Part shown: piece by piece, positions 33,418 through 42,376 of the stretch
Position numbering within the stretch: the stretch's first letter is position 1
Layout: the number at the start of each line of letters is the position of its first letter
Source: Clostridiales bacterium
Lineage (GTDB): Bacteria > Bacillota > Clostridia > Christensenellales > CAG-138
Assembly: GCA_004554165.1 (NCBI GenBank)
Contig: SFNQ01000017.1
Span: 4,518-68,517 of the forward strand
Direction of reading: 5' to 3'
DNA: 64,000 bases
Position numbers and translations under genes: made by a program
The notes under the pieces: model-generated
What the model saw: the letters and a program-made list of their open reading frames with translations, nothing else
What the model was told of the DNA's origin: nothing
The model's database searches: none

Positions 33418-34752
33418 TCATTCAAACAGCTGTTTCATCCGCTCCACGGTGGCATCCATGCCGTCGGTCTCGTCCATGGCCTGCACAAGGAACTTCTCAA
33501 TCGGCTCCCGCAGCCGCACCGCCTGGTCGATCGCGGGGCTGGAACCCGGCTTGTAGGCGCCGATGCTGATGAGGTCCTGCGCGTCCCGGTAGGCCGCCAT
33601 GTTTTCGCGAATCCGGGCGGCCGCCTTCGCATGTTCCGGCGGGACAATCTCCTTCATGAGGCGGCTGATGCTCTGGAGCACGTCGATGGGCGGGTAATGG
33701 TTGCTGTTGGCCAGCTTTCTCGAGAGCACCATATGCCCGTCGATGATGCCGCGCACGGTGTCGGAGATGGGCTCGTTCATATCGTCGCCCTCCACGAGCA
33801 CGGTGTAGATCGCCGTGATGGAACCCCTGCTGCTGGTGCCGGAGCGCTCCAGCAGGCGCGGCAGCATGGCGTACACCGATGGGGTGAACCCGCGGGACAC
33901 CGGCGGCTCGCCGACGGCCATGCCGATCTCCCGCTGTGCCATGGCAAAGCGCGTCAGGCTGTCCATCATGAGCAGAACGCGCTTGCCCCTGTCCCGGAAA
34001 TACTCCGCAATGGAGGTTGCCACCATGGCGGACTTGAGCCGCAGCAGCGCGGGCTGGTCGGAGGTGGCAACCACGAGCACGGACTTTTTGAGCCCCTCCT
34101 CCCGCAGATCCTTTTCGATAAAGTCCTTGACCTCGCGGCCGCGCTCACCCACAAGGGAAATCACGTTGATGTCCGCTTTCGCGTTTCTTGCGATCATGCC
34201 CAGCAGCGTACTCTTTCCAACGCCCGAGCCGGCAAAAATGCCCATACGCTGCCCCACGCCGATGGTCAGGAGGCCGTCGATGGCGCGCACGCCCATGGGG
34301 AATATTTCGCGAATTCGCTCCCGCTCCAGCGGTCCCGGCGGATCCCTGTCCAGCGGATAGTACGCCTCCGGCGCAACCGGCGGGCCGTCGTCAATGGGCT
34401 CGCCCAGCGCGCCAAGCACCCGGCCCCGGAGCTGCTCGCTTACGCCCACCTGAAGGCAGAAGCCCGTGGAAACGATCCGGTCGCCCGGGCCGAGGCCCGC
34501 CACGGGACCCAGCGGCATGAGCAGCACCTTGTTCTCCCGGAACCCCTCCACCTCCGCCAGCACATGGCCCTTGCCGCGGTTCTGATAGATCTTGCACAGG
34601 TCTCCGATATTGGCGGCCGGGCCGTTGGCCTCGACCGTCATGCCCACAATCTGCGCAATCGATCCGCTGTGCTCGAGGCTGTCCGTTTCGGCAATGCGGC
34701 GGTTTATGGAGGCAAAGTAGGCGTCCATGCGGCGAAGCTGCTCTCTGTTCAC
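33418..34752 (-). CDS. fliI: Flagellum-specific ATPase FliI
   Basis: A 444-residue ATPase of the export apparatus. Walker A is GIFAGSGVGKSTLLGM (around residue 170), Walker B is VLLMMDSLTRFAMAQREIG, and the type III ATPase signature PPVSRGFTPSVYAMLPRLLE is present. The start is GTG (34750-34752), overlapping the fliH stop by four bases (GTGA), which implies coupled synthesis with its regulator FliH. Confidence 0.97.
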   Translation of the reverse strand: MNREQLRRMDAYFASINRRIAETDSLEHSGSIAQIVGMTVEANGPAANIGDLCKIYQNRGKGHVLAEVEGFRENKVLLMPLGPVAGLGPGDRIVSTGFCLQVGVSEQLRGRVLGALGEPIDDGPPVAPEAYYPLDRDPPGPLERERIREIFPMGVRAIDGLLTIGVGQRMGIFAGSGVGKSTLLGMIARNAKADINVISLVGERGREVKDFIEKDLREEGLKKSVLVVATSDQPALLRLKSAMVATSIAEYFRDRGKRVLLMMDSLTRFAMAQREIGMAVGEPPVSRGFTPSVYAMLPRLLERSGTSSRGSITAIYTVLVEGDDMNEPISDTVRGIIDGHMVLSRKLANSNHYPPIDVLQSISRLMKEIVPPEHAKAAARIRENMAAYRDAQDLISIGAYKPGSSPAIDQAVRLREPIEKFLVQAMDETDGMDATVERMKQLFE

Positions 34753-35702
34753 GGCTGCTCCTCTCCGCGCTGCTGGTTCTGCACCGCGCTGCGAATGCGG
34801 GAGAGCTGGGTTTTTACGCCGCCGCGGATGCTCCCCATGTTGCTCGTTACCATGCAGTCCGTCTCGTCCAGCGCCGGATCGCGGGCTACTTCAACGCCGC
34901 GCATGCGCATGGCCTCGGAAAACTCCGCTTCCCCGCCGGTCAGCGCATCGTAGCGCCCCGGCGGCAGATGCAGCACAAGAGCCTTGGCCTGATAGTCCTG
35001 GTCGAGCACGTTGTGTACAATGGCGCGGTAAGCCTTGCTGTCGCGGTCAAGCTCATATTGCAGGATGTTCTCCGCAATCCGCAGCGCCGTGTCCAGCAGG
35101 CGGGGCTCCAGCGCCTCGTAAAGGCCGTTAACCGTTTCGGAAAGGGCGGCGGCAGCCGCCTCCACCGTCTGTTGCAGGCCTGCCAGCCGCGCCTCGTTCT
35201 CCTGCCTGAGCTGCGCCTCGATCTCCCTGCGCGCGTGGTGGCGGATGGCGACGGCCTCCTGCGCCGCCTGCTCGCGGGTCTGTCTGGCCTGCTCAATCGC
35301 CTCGCGGCGCATGCCGGCGCAGAGCTGCTCCGTGCGCGCGATCTCGTCCTCCGCCGCGGAAACGGGCTTTGCCGCCGCTTTGGGCGCGTCGCCGCCGGAG
35401 GGGGGATTCTCTTCGGATTCCGGAGTTTCGGCCCCGGCCCCCGCCGCCTGCTGCTCAAGCAGGCCGGAAAAGTCCGGCAGGAGAACCCGCTGCGGATCGT
35501 CCGCCTCCTGCGGCGTCCCCTGCCGTGGCGCTGGGGTCTGGCGCCCCTGCATGGAAAGCATTTCGTTAAAATCCGGCAGCAGCACGCTGTTTTCGCCGGG
35601 CTCCGGCCGCTGGCGCTGCTCCTGTTGCAGAACCTGCCCGGGGGAGAGCATCTGTTCAAAGTCCGGCAGCCTGACGCTGTCCGGCCGGTCAGACGAGCTC
35701 AT
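34749..35702 (-). CDS. fliH: Flagellar assembly protein FliH with triple LPDF motif
   Basis: A 317-residue regulator of the FliI ATPase. The C-terminal half is typical: a long helix (REQAAQEAVAIRHHARREIE) and the stalk-like domain (LLDTALRIAENILQYELDRD, VHNVLDQDYQAKALVLHLPP). The N-terminus is unusual, carrying three spaced copies of a short peptide: VRLPDFEQML (10-19), VLLPDFNEML (40-49), VLLPDFSGLL (73-82), separated by Gln/Pro-rich spacers. The start ATG (35700-35702) has GGGGAGG upstream and overlaps fliG by 14 bases. Confidence 0.9.
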   Translation of the reverse strand: MSSSDRPDSVRLPDFEQMLSPGQVLQQEQRQRPEPGENSVLLPDFNEMLSMQGRQTPAPRQGTPQEADDPQRVLLPDFSGLLEQQAAGAGAETPESEENPPSGGDAPKAAAKPVSAAEDEIARTEQLCAGMRREAIEQARQTREQAAQEAVAIRHHARREIEAQLRQENEARLAGLQQTVEAAAAALSETVNGLYEALEPRLLDTALRIAENILQYELDRDSKAYRAIVHNVLDQDYQAKALVLHLPPGRYDALTGGEAEFSEAMRMRGVEVARDPALDETDCMVTSNMGSIRGGVKTQLSRIRSAVQNQQRGEEQP

Positions 35703-36699
35703 CCTCTTTGCCTCCCCTTGCAATATCGATCACGCCGCTGTCCTCAAGCCGCCGCACGATGTTGACGATCTTCTGCTGCGCAGCCTCTACGTCGCGCACG
35801 CGCACCGGCCCCATAAACTTCATGTTCTCCTCGATGGTCTCCTTGAGACGCTTGGAAATATTCTTGAAAATCTTCTGCGTGATCTGCTCCGTCGCACTCT
35901 TGAGCGCAATGGTGAGCACGTCGCTGTCCACCTCTTTGAGCACCTTTTGCAGCGCGATGTCCGTGAGCTTGATCAGATCCTCGAAGACGAACAGCTTGTT
36001 GTGAATCTCCTCGGCAAGCTCCGGCTCGTCCTGCTCGATGGCGCTGAGAATATAGCTCTCGGTGCCGCGGTCCACGGAGTTGAGAATCTCCACGATGGTA
36101 TCGATACCGCCTACGGCCACGTTCGCCGTATAGCCGATGCTGCCGAACTTGCGCTCCAGTACCCGCTCCGCCTCGCGGATGTAGTCCGGCGAGACGATGC
36201 CCATCCGCGCAATGCGCTTGATCACCTGCGCCTGCACATCCTGCGGCAGGGAGCTGAGGATCATGGCGGCGCGGTTCGTATCGAGATAGGAAAGCACCAG
36301 CGCAATGGTCTGCGGGTGCTCGTTCTGAATGAAGTTGAAAACCTGCGCGCTGTCCGCGCGGCGTACAAAGTCAAAGGGGCGCACCTGAAGCGAGGCGGTA
36401 AGCCGGCCCAGCAGCGCGTCGGCCTGATCCGCGCCCATGGCGGCCACGAGCACGTCCCGCGCATAGTCCATGCCGCCCTCGTTGACGTATTTCTGCGCCA
36501 GCGTGATGTCGTAAAACTCCTCGATCACGCTGTCGCCCAGCTGATTGTCGATGCGGTCCAGGTTGGTAATGGCGAGGGTGAGCTGCTCGATCTCGTCCTG
36601 CGACAGATGCTTGTAGATTTTGGAGGAATATTCCTTCCCCAGCATCACCATGAGGATCGCCGCCTTCTGCTTCGACGGCAGATCGCTGACATACGCCAT
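35689..36699 (-). CDS. fliG: Flagellar motor switch protein FliG
   Basis: A 336-residue rotor protein. The N-terminal FliF-binding domain (LPSKQKAAILMVMLGKEYSS), middle armadillo domain (EHPQTIALVLSYLDTNRAAM, LPQDVQAQVIKRIARM) and C-terminal torque domain with charged residues (KIFKNISKRLKETIEENMKF, VEAAQQKIVNIVRRLEDSG) are complete. The start ATG follows GGAAGGG. It overlaps fliH and lies 54 bases after fliF. Confidence 0.97.
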   Translation of the reverse strand: MAYVSDLPSKQKAAILMVMLGKEYSSKIYKHLSQDEIEQLTLAITNLDRIDNQLGDSVIEEFYDITLAQKYVNEGGMDYARDVLVAAMGADQADALLGRLTASLQVRPFDFVRRADSAQVFNFIQNEHPQTIALVLSYLDTNRAAMILSSLPQDVQAQVIKRIARMGIVSPDYIREAERVLERKFGSIGYTANVAVGGIDTIVEILNSVDRGTESYILSAIEQDEPELAEEIHNKLFVFEDLIKLTDIALQKVLKEVDSDVLTIALKSATEQITQKIFKNISKRLKETIEENMKFMGPVRVRDVEAAQQKIVNIVRRLEDSGVIDIARGGKEDELV

Positions 36700-36753
36700 A
36701 GCCCTTTCCCTTCCTTTCCCTTTGCCTGCCCGCCTGCGGCTTCTTCCGCTTTC

Positions 36754-38382
36754 TTAGCCGCCGAAGTCGTCCGTCAGCCAGTTGCGCAGCAGGTTTGCGA
36801 TGATTTCCGGCCGCTCCTCCGCCAGTTTCTGAATGTCCCTGAGCTGGTTGGCCGCCGGGGTGTCCAAATCCTCGCCCAGCTTGTCCCGCAGCGAATCCTC
36901 GGCCTCCTGCGCGCGGCGCTGCGCCTCGGCCTCCTGCTCCTGCCGCATCCGCTCGACCTCGGCCTCGTAAGCCAGGCGGCGCTTGCGCGAGCGCAGGGCG
37001 ATGAGGATGAGGACGAACAGCAGAACGAGGCCCGCGCCAATTGCCGCAAACAGAAGGATTCTGTTCTGCCGCTCCTGCTGCGCCTGCTCAAGCTCGGTCT
37101 GCGCTGCCTGCTGCTCCGCAAGCAGCTGCTGGTAGTCCTCGTTGACCTTGAAGGAGGTGCGCATGATGGACACATACTGGCTGTCGACGCCAAGGCCGTT
37201 GGCAACCAGCGCCCGGATGTTCTCCAGCTCCTCGTCCAGCTCCTCGCCCGCGTCGATCATGATGGAAACGTGCAGGTCCGTCACCTTACCCTGCGCCTGC
37301 TCGATCTGCTCGCGCACCTCGTTCACCTCGGCGTTGAGCTGCTGCGAGTAGCTGTAGATGGGCGCGGTGTCGCCGGTCAGGTCCTCGGGATAAAAGGGCG
37401 CCGCGCCGTTGGCGTCAAAGCCCGCCACGCCCTCGGCCATGTCGGCCACGCCCGCGCGCTCCGCCGCCTGCTGGAGGCTGACGATAATGCCCATGTTGTC
37501 CTCGTCGCCCGGCGGGGAGTAGGTCACCGTCTGCGTGCTTTTTTTGTCGAAATCGATCTCCACGGTGGCGGAAACGGTAATATTCTCCGTGCCGAATACC
37601 GGCGCGAGGAAGTTATAAACCTGCTCCTGAATGAGCTGCTGATGCTGCTGTTTTAAAGAAATCTGGTCCGCAGCGTAAACGCCCGCTGCGGCGTCGGCGC
37701 TCTGCATGCGGTAGACGCGCATGCTGGTATCCGCTATCGTAACGTTTTCCGGCAGCAGGCCTGCGACGCTGTTCACCACAAGGGAGCGAACGGCCTCCGC
37801 TTCCGCGTCGGTCAGGGAGGCGCCGCTCTCCAGCGTCAGCACGACGCTGGCCTGGGCGGGCTGGTTCGCGCTGGAGATGGCGAACTGGCTGGTCTGCGCC
37901 AGCGTGACCATGACGTTGGCGTCCTTAATCTTCTGCATCTGCTCGATCTGGAAGGCAAGGCGCTGCTCGGTCGTAAACTGGGAGTACATGCGCTTGTCCT
38001 GATCGGTCGCGCCCATGCCCCCCGCATTTTCGATATAAATATTGTACAGATCCGCGTCGGAAGCCGGATAGCCCTCGCTCTGCATTTGCAGCAGCACCTC
38101 GGAGCGCGTCCCCTTGGGCACGCGGATGGTAACGCTGCTCACGCCCTCAACCTCGTAGGGAATGCCGAGATCGCCGAGAATGGTTGTCGCCTCCGCCGCC
38201 TGCGCGGAGGAAAGCCCGCTTTGCAACACTTCGTACTCAACGCGCCCCGAAACGGCGACCAGGTATACGATCACCACAAGGAGAACCGCCAATACGGCGA
38301 CAATCAGAACGCGGAGGGTCCTGCTCAGGCCCTGCCAGAATTCCTTCGCCTTTGTGGTAAACGACGACTTTTTTTCTTCCAT
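36754..38382 (-). CDS. fliF: Flagellar MS-ring protein FliF
   Basis: A 542-residue protein forming the MS ring and housing the export gate. TM1 (~22-44: TLRVLIVAVLAVLLVVIVYL), ring-building motifs (SSAQAAEATTILGDLGIPYE, SAVTLAQTSQFA-like segments) and TM2 near residue 430 (RILLFAAIGAGLVLLFVLIL) are seen, then a C-terminal FliG-binding tail ending LLRNWLTDDFGG. The start ATG (38380-38382) has GGAGAG nine bases upstream. It is the first gene of a 16-gene operon ending at cheB, with a SigA-type promoter ~165 bases upstream. fliE and flgBC are not adjacent but lead the other early operon. Confidence 0.96.
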   Translation of the reverse strand: MEEKKSSFTTKAKEFWQGLSRTLRVLIVAVLAVLLVVIVYLVAVSGRVEYEVLQSGLSSAQAAEATTILGDLGIPYEVEGVSSVTIRVPKGTRSEVLLQMQSEGYPASDADLYNIYIENAGGMGATDQDKRMYSQFTTEQRLAFQIEQMQKIKDANVMVTLAQTSQFAISSANQPAQASVVLTLESGASLTDAEAEAVRSLVVNSVAGLLPENVTIADTSMRVYRMQSADAAAGVYAADQISLKQQHQQLIQEQVYNFLAPVFGTENITVSATVEIDFDKKSTQTVTYSPPGDEDNMGIIVSLQQAAERAGVADMAEGVAGFDANGAAPFYPEDLTGDTAPIYSYSQQLNAEVNEVREQIEQAQGKVTDLHVSIMIDAGEELDEELENIRALVANGLGVDSQYVSIMRTSFKVNEDYQQLLAEQQAAQTELEQAQQERQNRILLFAAIGAGLVLLFVLILIALRSRKRRLAYEAEVERMRQEQEAEAQRRAQEAEDSLRDKLGEDLDTPAANQLRDIQKLAEERPEIIANLLRNWLTDDFGG

Positions 38383-38545
38383 TCGCCAACGCTCTCCGGG
38401 CTTCCGCAAGCGCTGCCCGGCGCAGGACGCGGGCGCTGGACATCAGGGCTTACGGACTCCATGGTAAAAATTTTGTGTCTGCGGCGAATCAATGCAAGCG
38501 CTTATGAGTGCTCTTTTCCTCATAATATTACATTAATTCACTTTT

Positions 38546-38574
38546 ATCTTAATGCATTTTCCATGTAAATGCAA
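38546..38574 (-). promoter_or_regulatory. SigA-type promoter of the fliF-cheB operon
   Basis: Minus strand: -35 TTGCAT (38569-38574), 17-base spacer, -10 TAAGAT (38546-38551), inside an AT-rich island of otherwise GC-rich DNA. The leader is ~155 bases; I found no c-di-GMP riboswitch core in it. Confidence 0.6.
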
Positions 38575-38759
38575 CAGAAATCCTCCGTTCATGCCTTTTT
38601 ACCCTTTCGCCCGCCAAAATGCGCGGCGCTCGCACACGGCAGAAGAGCAGGCGTTGTCCGGCCAAAGGCGGGCGCCTGCGACGTGCTTTCAGGCTCTCTT
38701 TCGGAGGAGATTTCCTGGGTTATTTTAGCGTTTTTTGTCGGTTGCGTCAAGGCTGGCGG

Positions 38760-39040
38760 GTCAGGGGCGCGCTGCGCCGCGCGGGGGCTGGCGCGGGGTA
38801 TCGGCGGCTGCGCGGCGGGACGAAGTTTCGCTGGCGGGTTGCAGCGGAGGGTGCTTCCAGCGTTTTACGCCGCGCGGGGGGCTGGCGGCTGCGCGGCGGG
38901 ACGGGGCTTTGCTTGCGAGCGGCCCCGAAAGCCGCTTCCTTCGCACTGCGCAGCGCGGGGTGGTGGTTGCGCGGCGGGACGGGGCTTTGCTTGCGAGCGG
39001 CCCGGAAGCCGCTTCCTTCGCGCTGCGCCGCGCGGGGTGC
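38760..39040. repeat. GC-rich imperfect tandem repeats left of the flagellin gene
   Basis: A ~75-base unit (GCGGCGGGACGGGGCTTTGC..., AGCCGCTTCCTTCGC...) occurs at ~38886-38960 and ~38967-39038, with a third, shortened form at ~39302-39368. A related unit ending GTTTTACGCCGCGCGG lies at 38802-38878 and has a counterpart at 41637-41709. Long open frames on both strands here are side effects of high GC and have no ribosome binding sites or protein-like composition. Confidence 0.7.
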
Positions 39041-39217
39041 TGCGTTGGCGCGGGGCCCGCAGGGCGCTGCGGCCGCTTTTCTTGCTTCGCTCATGCGCCG
39101 CTGATCAAGAAAAGCGGCCAGAAAAGAAATCATGGGCTGTTACGGCCTGCGTTTCCCTCCGACTGGAGCGTCTCTGGGGCACGTGCATCCGCAGCGCTCC
39201 GCGCTGTATCAGTCGGG
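39040..39217. repeat. Partial copy of the flagellin-flanking repeat (hairpin 1 module)
   Basis: Contains the perfect 14-bp hairpin GGCCGCTTTTCTTG (39071-39084) with its complement (39106-39119) and ends in CGCTGTATCAGTCGGGG. The same ~180-base module recurs at 39370-39547 and 41713-41893. Confidence 0.8.
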
Positions 39218-39369
39218 GGCAGAGAGAGGAAGGGGGTCTTTTGGCTGCGCGGGAAAGGTTTTGGGGATGGGTTTTGGGGGTTGGGTTTGTGGAGCTTGTG
39301 CTGTGCGGCGGGGCTTCGCTTGCGAGCGGCCCCGAAAGCCGCTTCCTCCGTGCTGCGCCGCGCGGGGGG

Positions 39370-40010
39370 CTGCGTTGGCGCGGGGCCGCGGGGCGCTGCG
39401 GCCGCTTTTCTTGCTTCGCTCATGCGCCGCTGATCAAGAAAAGCGGCCAGAAAAGAAATCATGGGCTCTTATGGCCTGCGCTTCCATCCGGCCAGAGCGC
39501 CTGAGGGAAACGTGCATCCGCAGCGCTCCGCGCTGTATCAGTCGGGGATAGAGGAAAAAAGTTTTCTTTTGGCTGCGTGGAAGAGATTTTGGGGGGTGGG
39601 TTTGCGTTGCGGAGTGAAGTTCCCTGTTGTGTTGCCCCCAAGGGCGGCCCCGTGTTCCGTGACCGGAACGGGCGCTGCGGGCTGTTGCACAATTCACACC
39701 TCGAAGGTTTCGCTGCCCGCTGCGCCCTGCGCGCCGCTCTGCGGCGCGCGCGGGGCCGCCCCCGTTCTCCGAACGCCCTCCCGCGCCTGCGGGAGCCAAG
39801 ACCTTTCTTTTGGGCGGCTTTTCTTTCCCTTCGGCGTTTGAGATGCGGAAAGAAAAGCCGCGGTTCCGGCCTCCTTATGGCAGCTTTTGTGATCTTGAAC
39901 GCTGCTCCGCTCGAAAAAATAAGAGTGCCTGGCTTCTTTTCCGGGTACTTTTCTTTGCCGGCGGCGATACGCCGAGAAAGAAAAGTACCCGCAGCGCCCC
40001 GCGGGTCCCG
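39370..40010. repeat. Direct repeat, left copy, flanking the flagellin gene
   Basis: About 640 bases matching 41713-42357 in the same orientation at roughly 95 percent by eye. It carries three perfect hairpins whose arms share CTTTTCTT and AAGAAAAG: 39400-39413/39435-39448, 39814-39828/39847-39861 and 39943-39956/39977-39990. No credible gene is present. Confidence 0.9.
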
Positions 40011-40047
40011 GCCGATGCAGCAGGAAAGCGGGCCCGCGCCCCGCCGC

Positions 40048-40080
40048 AAAAGAAAGCAGCGGGCCGGTACCGCCCGCTGC
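40048..40080 (-). terminator. Rho-independent terminator of the flagellin gene
   Basis: GCAGCGGGC (40056-40064) pairs with GCCCGCTGC (40072-40080), followed on the minus strand by TTTCTTTT (40048-40055). Confidence 0.85.
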
Positions 40081-40123
40081 TTCTCGTTCAAGTGTCGATT
40101 CTGTTTCAGGAAAGTTCCTGTCC

Positions 40124-41380
40124 TTACTGGAGCAGGCTGAGCACGCCCTGCGGCGCTGCGTTGGCCTGGGCCAGCATCGCGGTGGCAGCCTGGGAGAGGA
40201 TGTTGTTCTTGGTGAAGTTGGTCATCTCCTTGGCGATATCCACGTCGCGGATACGGCTCTCGGCAGCGGACACGTTCTCGACGGTGTTGTCCAGGTTGGA
40301 GATCTTGTGCTCCAGGCGGTTCTGCACGGCGCCCAGCGCAGCGCGCTGGTCGGATACGGTGCGGATCGCGGCCTTCACCGTGGTGATGGCAGTAGAAGCG
40401 GTCGCTCTGGTCGTTACGTCGGCGCCCTTGGCCGGAATCTCGCCGGCTACGCCACTGCCGCCGCTCATCTTCAGGTTCTGGTTCGCTGCGCTGGAAAAAT
40501 TACCCGTGCCGCCATCCGCCTGCTCAGTCAACACGAGCTCTGTCTTGTTTTGTATGGCGAGGCCGTAGTTTGCACCAGCGATCTCAACCGTAGCGCCCGT
40601 AGCGTTAATCTCGTCTGCCACAGCCTTGGTGATCGCTTCAGCATCCATATTGGCGGTAACGTTAATGGTGTATTTCGTGCCATTGAACGAGAACTCCGCC
40701 TTAGCGCCGGTGCTGCCGTCGTTAGGCGCAATGATGGAAAAACCGCTCATGTCGATGGTGTATTTACCGGGGGTAGTGTTATTACCGCCGCCGGAGAACT
40801 GCGCGGTGGCTTCTGTGCCATTAACGGTGGGCGCGGTGCCGGGCGTACCGGGGGTGCCCGCCGCAGGCGTGAGGCCAAGGCCCGCGGAATCCATGGAGTC
40901 GATGGAAATATCCAGGGTAACGCCCGCGTTGGAGCCAACCTGAATCTGCTTGCCAGTGAAGGAGCCGTCCAGCAGGTTCATGTCGTTGAAGGTTGTGGTC
41001 TCGGCGATCTGGTCGATCTCGTTGATGAGCTGCTGGAACTCAGCGTCCAGAGAGGGACGGTCCACCGCGTCGTCGTTGGAGTCGGAGGCCGCCTGCACGG
41101 CGATCTCGCTCATACGCTGCAGCATGGAGTGAACTTCCTGCAGAGCACCCTCTGCCGTCTGCACCATGGAAACGCCGTCCTGCGCGTTCTTCGAGGCCAT
41201 GGACAGGCCGCGGATTTCACGGCGCATTTTCTCGGAGATTGCGAGGCCCGCAGCGTCGTCGCCGGCGCGGTTGATCTTGTAGCCGGACGAGAGCTTCTCA
41301 GCGGACTTGGAGACCGCGTTGTTGTTGTTGGTGTAGAAGCGGTGGGTGTTCAGAGCCATGATGTTGTTTTGAATACGCAT
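40124..41380 (-). CDS. fliC: Flagellin FliC/Hag
   Basis: A 418-residue filament subunit, the only flagellin in the window. The N-terminal D0/D1 (MRIQNNIMALNTHRFYTNNN, LSSGYKINRAGDDAAGLAIS) and C-terminal D1/D0 (RISDV-like AAESRIRDVDIAKEMTNFT, ILSQAATAMLAQANAAPQGV) are complete and flank a variable, Gly/Thr/Ala-rich central domain (~170-330). The start ATG (41378-41380) has GGAGG upstream; a longer in-frame reading has no support. It is a single-gene unit with its own SigD-like promoter, a CsrA-type leader and a terminator, set between long direct repeats. Chaperones FliS and FliW and cap FliD are encoded elsewhere in the window. Confidence 0.98.
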   Translation of the reverse strand: MRIQNNIMALNTHRFYTNNNNAVSKSAEKLSSGYKINRAGDDAAGLAISEKMRREIRGLSMASKNAQDGVSMVQTAEGALQEVHSMLQRMSEIAVQAASDSNDDAVDRPSLDAEFQQLINEIDQIAETTTFNDMNLLDGSFTGKQIQVGSNAGVTLDISIDSMDSAGLGLTPAAGTPGTPGTAPTVNGTEATAQFSGGGNNTTPGKYTIDMSGFSIIAPNDGSTGAKAEFSFNGTKYTINVTANMDAEAITKAVADEINATGATVEIAGANYGLAIQNKTELVLTEQADGGTGNFSSAANQNLKMSGGSGVAGEIPAKGADVTTRATASTAITTVKAAIRTVSDQRAALGAVQNRLEHKISNLDNTVENVSAAESRIRDVDIAKEMTNFTKNNILSQAATAMLAQANAAPQGVLSLLQ

Positions 41381-41383
41381 AAC

Positions 41384-41435
41384 AAATATCCTCCAGATAT
41401 TTATAATTTTTTCGACGCGGCGTCCTGTCGCGCCG
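41384..41435 (-). promoter_or_regulatory. Predicted CsrA binding sites in the flagellin leader
   Basis: The Shine-Dalgarno lies in the loop of AAATATC-TGGAG-GATATTT (41384-41402), and an upstream hairpin CGGCG-CGACAGGA-CGCCG (41418-41435) also presents GGA in its loop. Two such sites, one over the ribosome binding site, match how CsrA represses hag in Bacillus, with FliW as antagonist. csrA and fliW are 1.5-2.2 kb upstream. Confidence 0.6.
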
Positions 41436-41489
41436 TTTGCCTTTGAACTTGCGGCTGGTACCGTGCCGCGCATCCGCCGGACATTAATT

Positions 41490-41516
41490 ATATCGTCAAG
41501 TCGCTTTGGAAAATTA
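41490..41516 (-). promoter_or_regulatory. SigD-like promoter of the flagellin gene
   Basis: Minus strand: TAAT (41513-41516), 15-base spacer, GACGATAT (41490-41497) followed by AAT. The leader is ~100 bases. Confidence 0.75.
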
Positions 41517-41712
41517 AGGGGGAATGCGTTGAATTTTTTCTGCGGGGGGGTAAGTGGGGTGGATTCGCGTTGCGAGGCGGGGTTGGCCTGTTGCAGTAGA
41601 GGGTGCTTTTCCCGCGCTGCGCCGCGCAGGGTCTGGTGGCTGCGCGGCGGGGCGAAGTCCCGCTGGCGTGTTGCAGCGGGTGGTGCTTTCAGCGCTTTAC
41701 GCCGCGCGGAGT

Positions 41713-42357
41713 GTTGCGTTGGCGCGGGGCCCGCGGGGCGCTGCGGCCGCTTTTCTTGCTTCGCTCACGCGCCGCTGATCAAGAAAAGCGGCCAGAAAAG
41801 AAATCATGGGCTCTTATGGCCTGCACTCTCGTCCGGCTGGAGCGTCTCTGGGGCACGTGCATCCGCAGCGCTCCGCGCTGTATCAGTCGGGGGCAGAGGA
41901 AAAAAGTTTTCTTTTGGCTGCGTGGGAGAGAGATTTTTTGGGGGGTGGGTTCACGTTGCGGAGTGAAGTTCCCTGTTGTGCTGCCCCCAAGGGCGGCCCC
42001 GTGTTCCGGAACCGGAACGGGCGCTGCGGGCTGTTGCACAATTCACACCTCGGAGGTTTCGCTGCCCGCTGCGCCTTGCGCGCCGCTCTGCGGCGCGCGC
42101 GGGGCCGCCCCCGTTCTCCGAACACCCCCGCTCCTGCGGGAGCCAAGGCCTTTCTTTTGGGCGGCTTTTCTTTCCCTTCGGCGTTTGAGATGCGGAAAGA
42201 AAAGCCGCGATCCCGGCCTCCTTACGGCAGCTTTTGTGAACTTGAACGCTGTCCCGCTCAAAAAAATAAGAGTGCCTGGCTTCTTTTCTGGGTACTTTTC
42301 TTTGCCGGCGGCGATACGCCGAGAAAGAAAAGTACCCGCAGCGCCCCGCGGGCCCCG
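41713..42357. repeat. Direct repeat, right copy, flanking the flagellin gene
   Basis: About 645 bases repeating 39370-40010 in the same direction, with the three hairpins at 41745-41758/41780-41793, 42161-42175/42194-42208 and 42290-42303/42324-42337. This copy is bounded by perfect 16-base inverted repeats, GCTTTACGCCGCGCGG (41694-41709) and its complement (42373-42388), like the ends of a small non-coding element. Between 41517 and 41693 lies related GC-rich repeat DNA. Confidence 0.9.
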
Positions 42358-42376
42358 CACCAACGCAGCATACCGC

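Noticed and set aside
38383..38545. Possible c-di-GMP riboswitch in the fliF leader
   Set aside because: The expected GEMM core (CACGCA...GCAAACC type) is not present and no matching stems are seen.
38569..39551. Long open frames on both strands in the repeat region (for example 38569-39504, 38735-39433)
   Set aside because: High GC removes stop codons. The frames overlap on both strands, have no ribosome binding sites, show Arg/Gly/Ala-biased composition and are repeated with the DNA repeat units.
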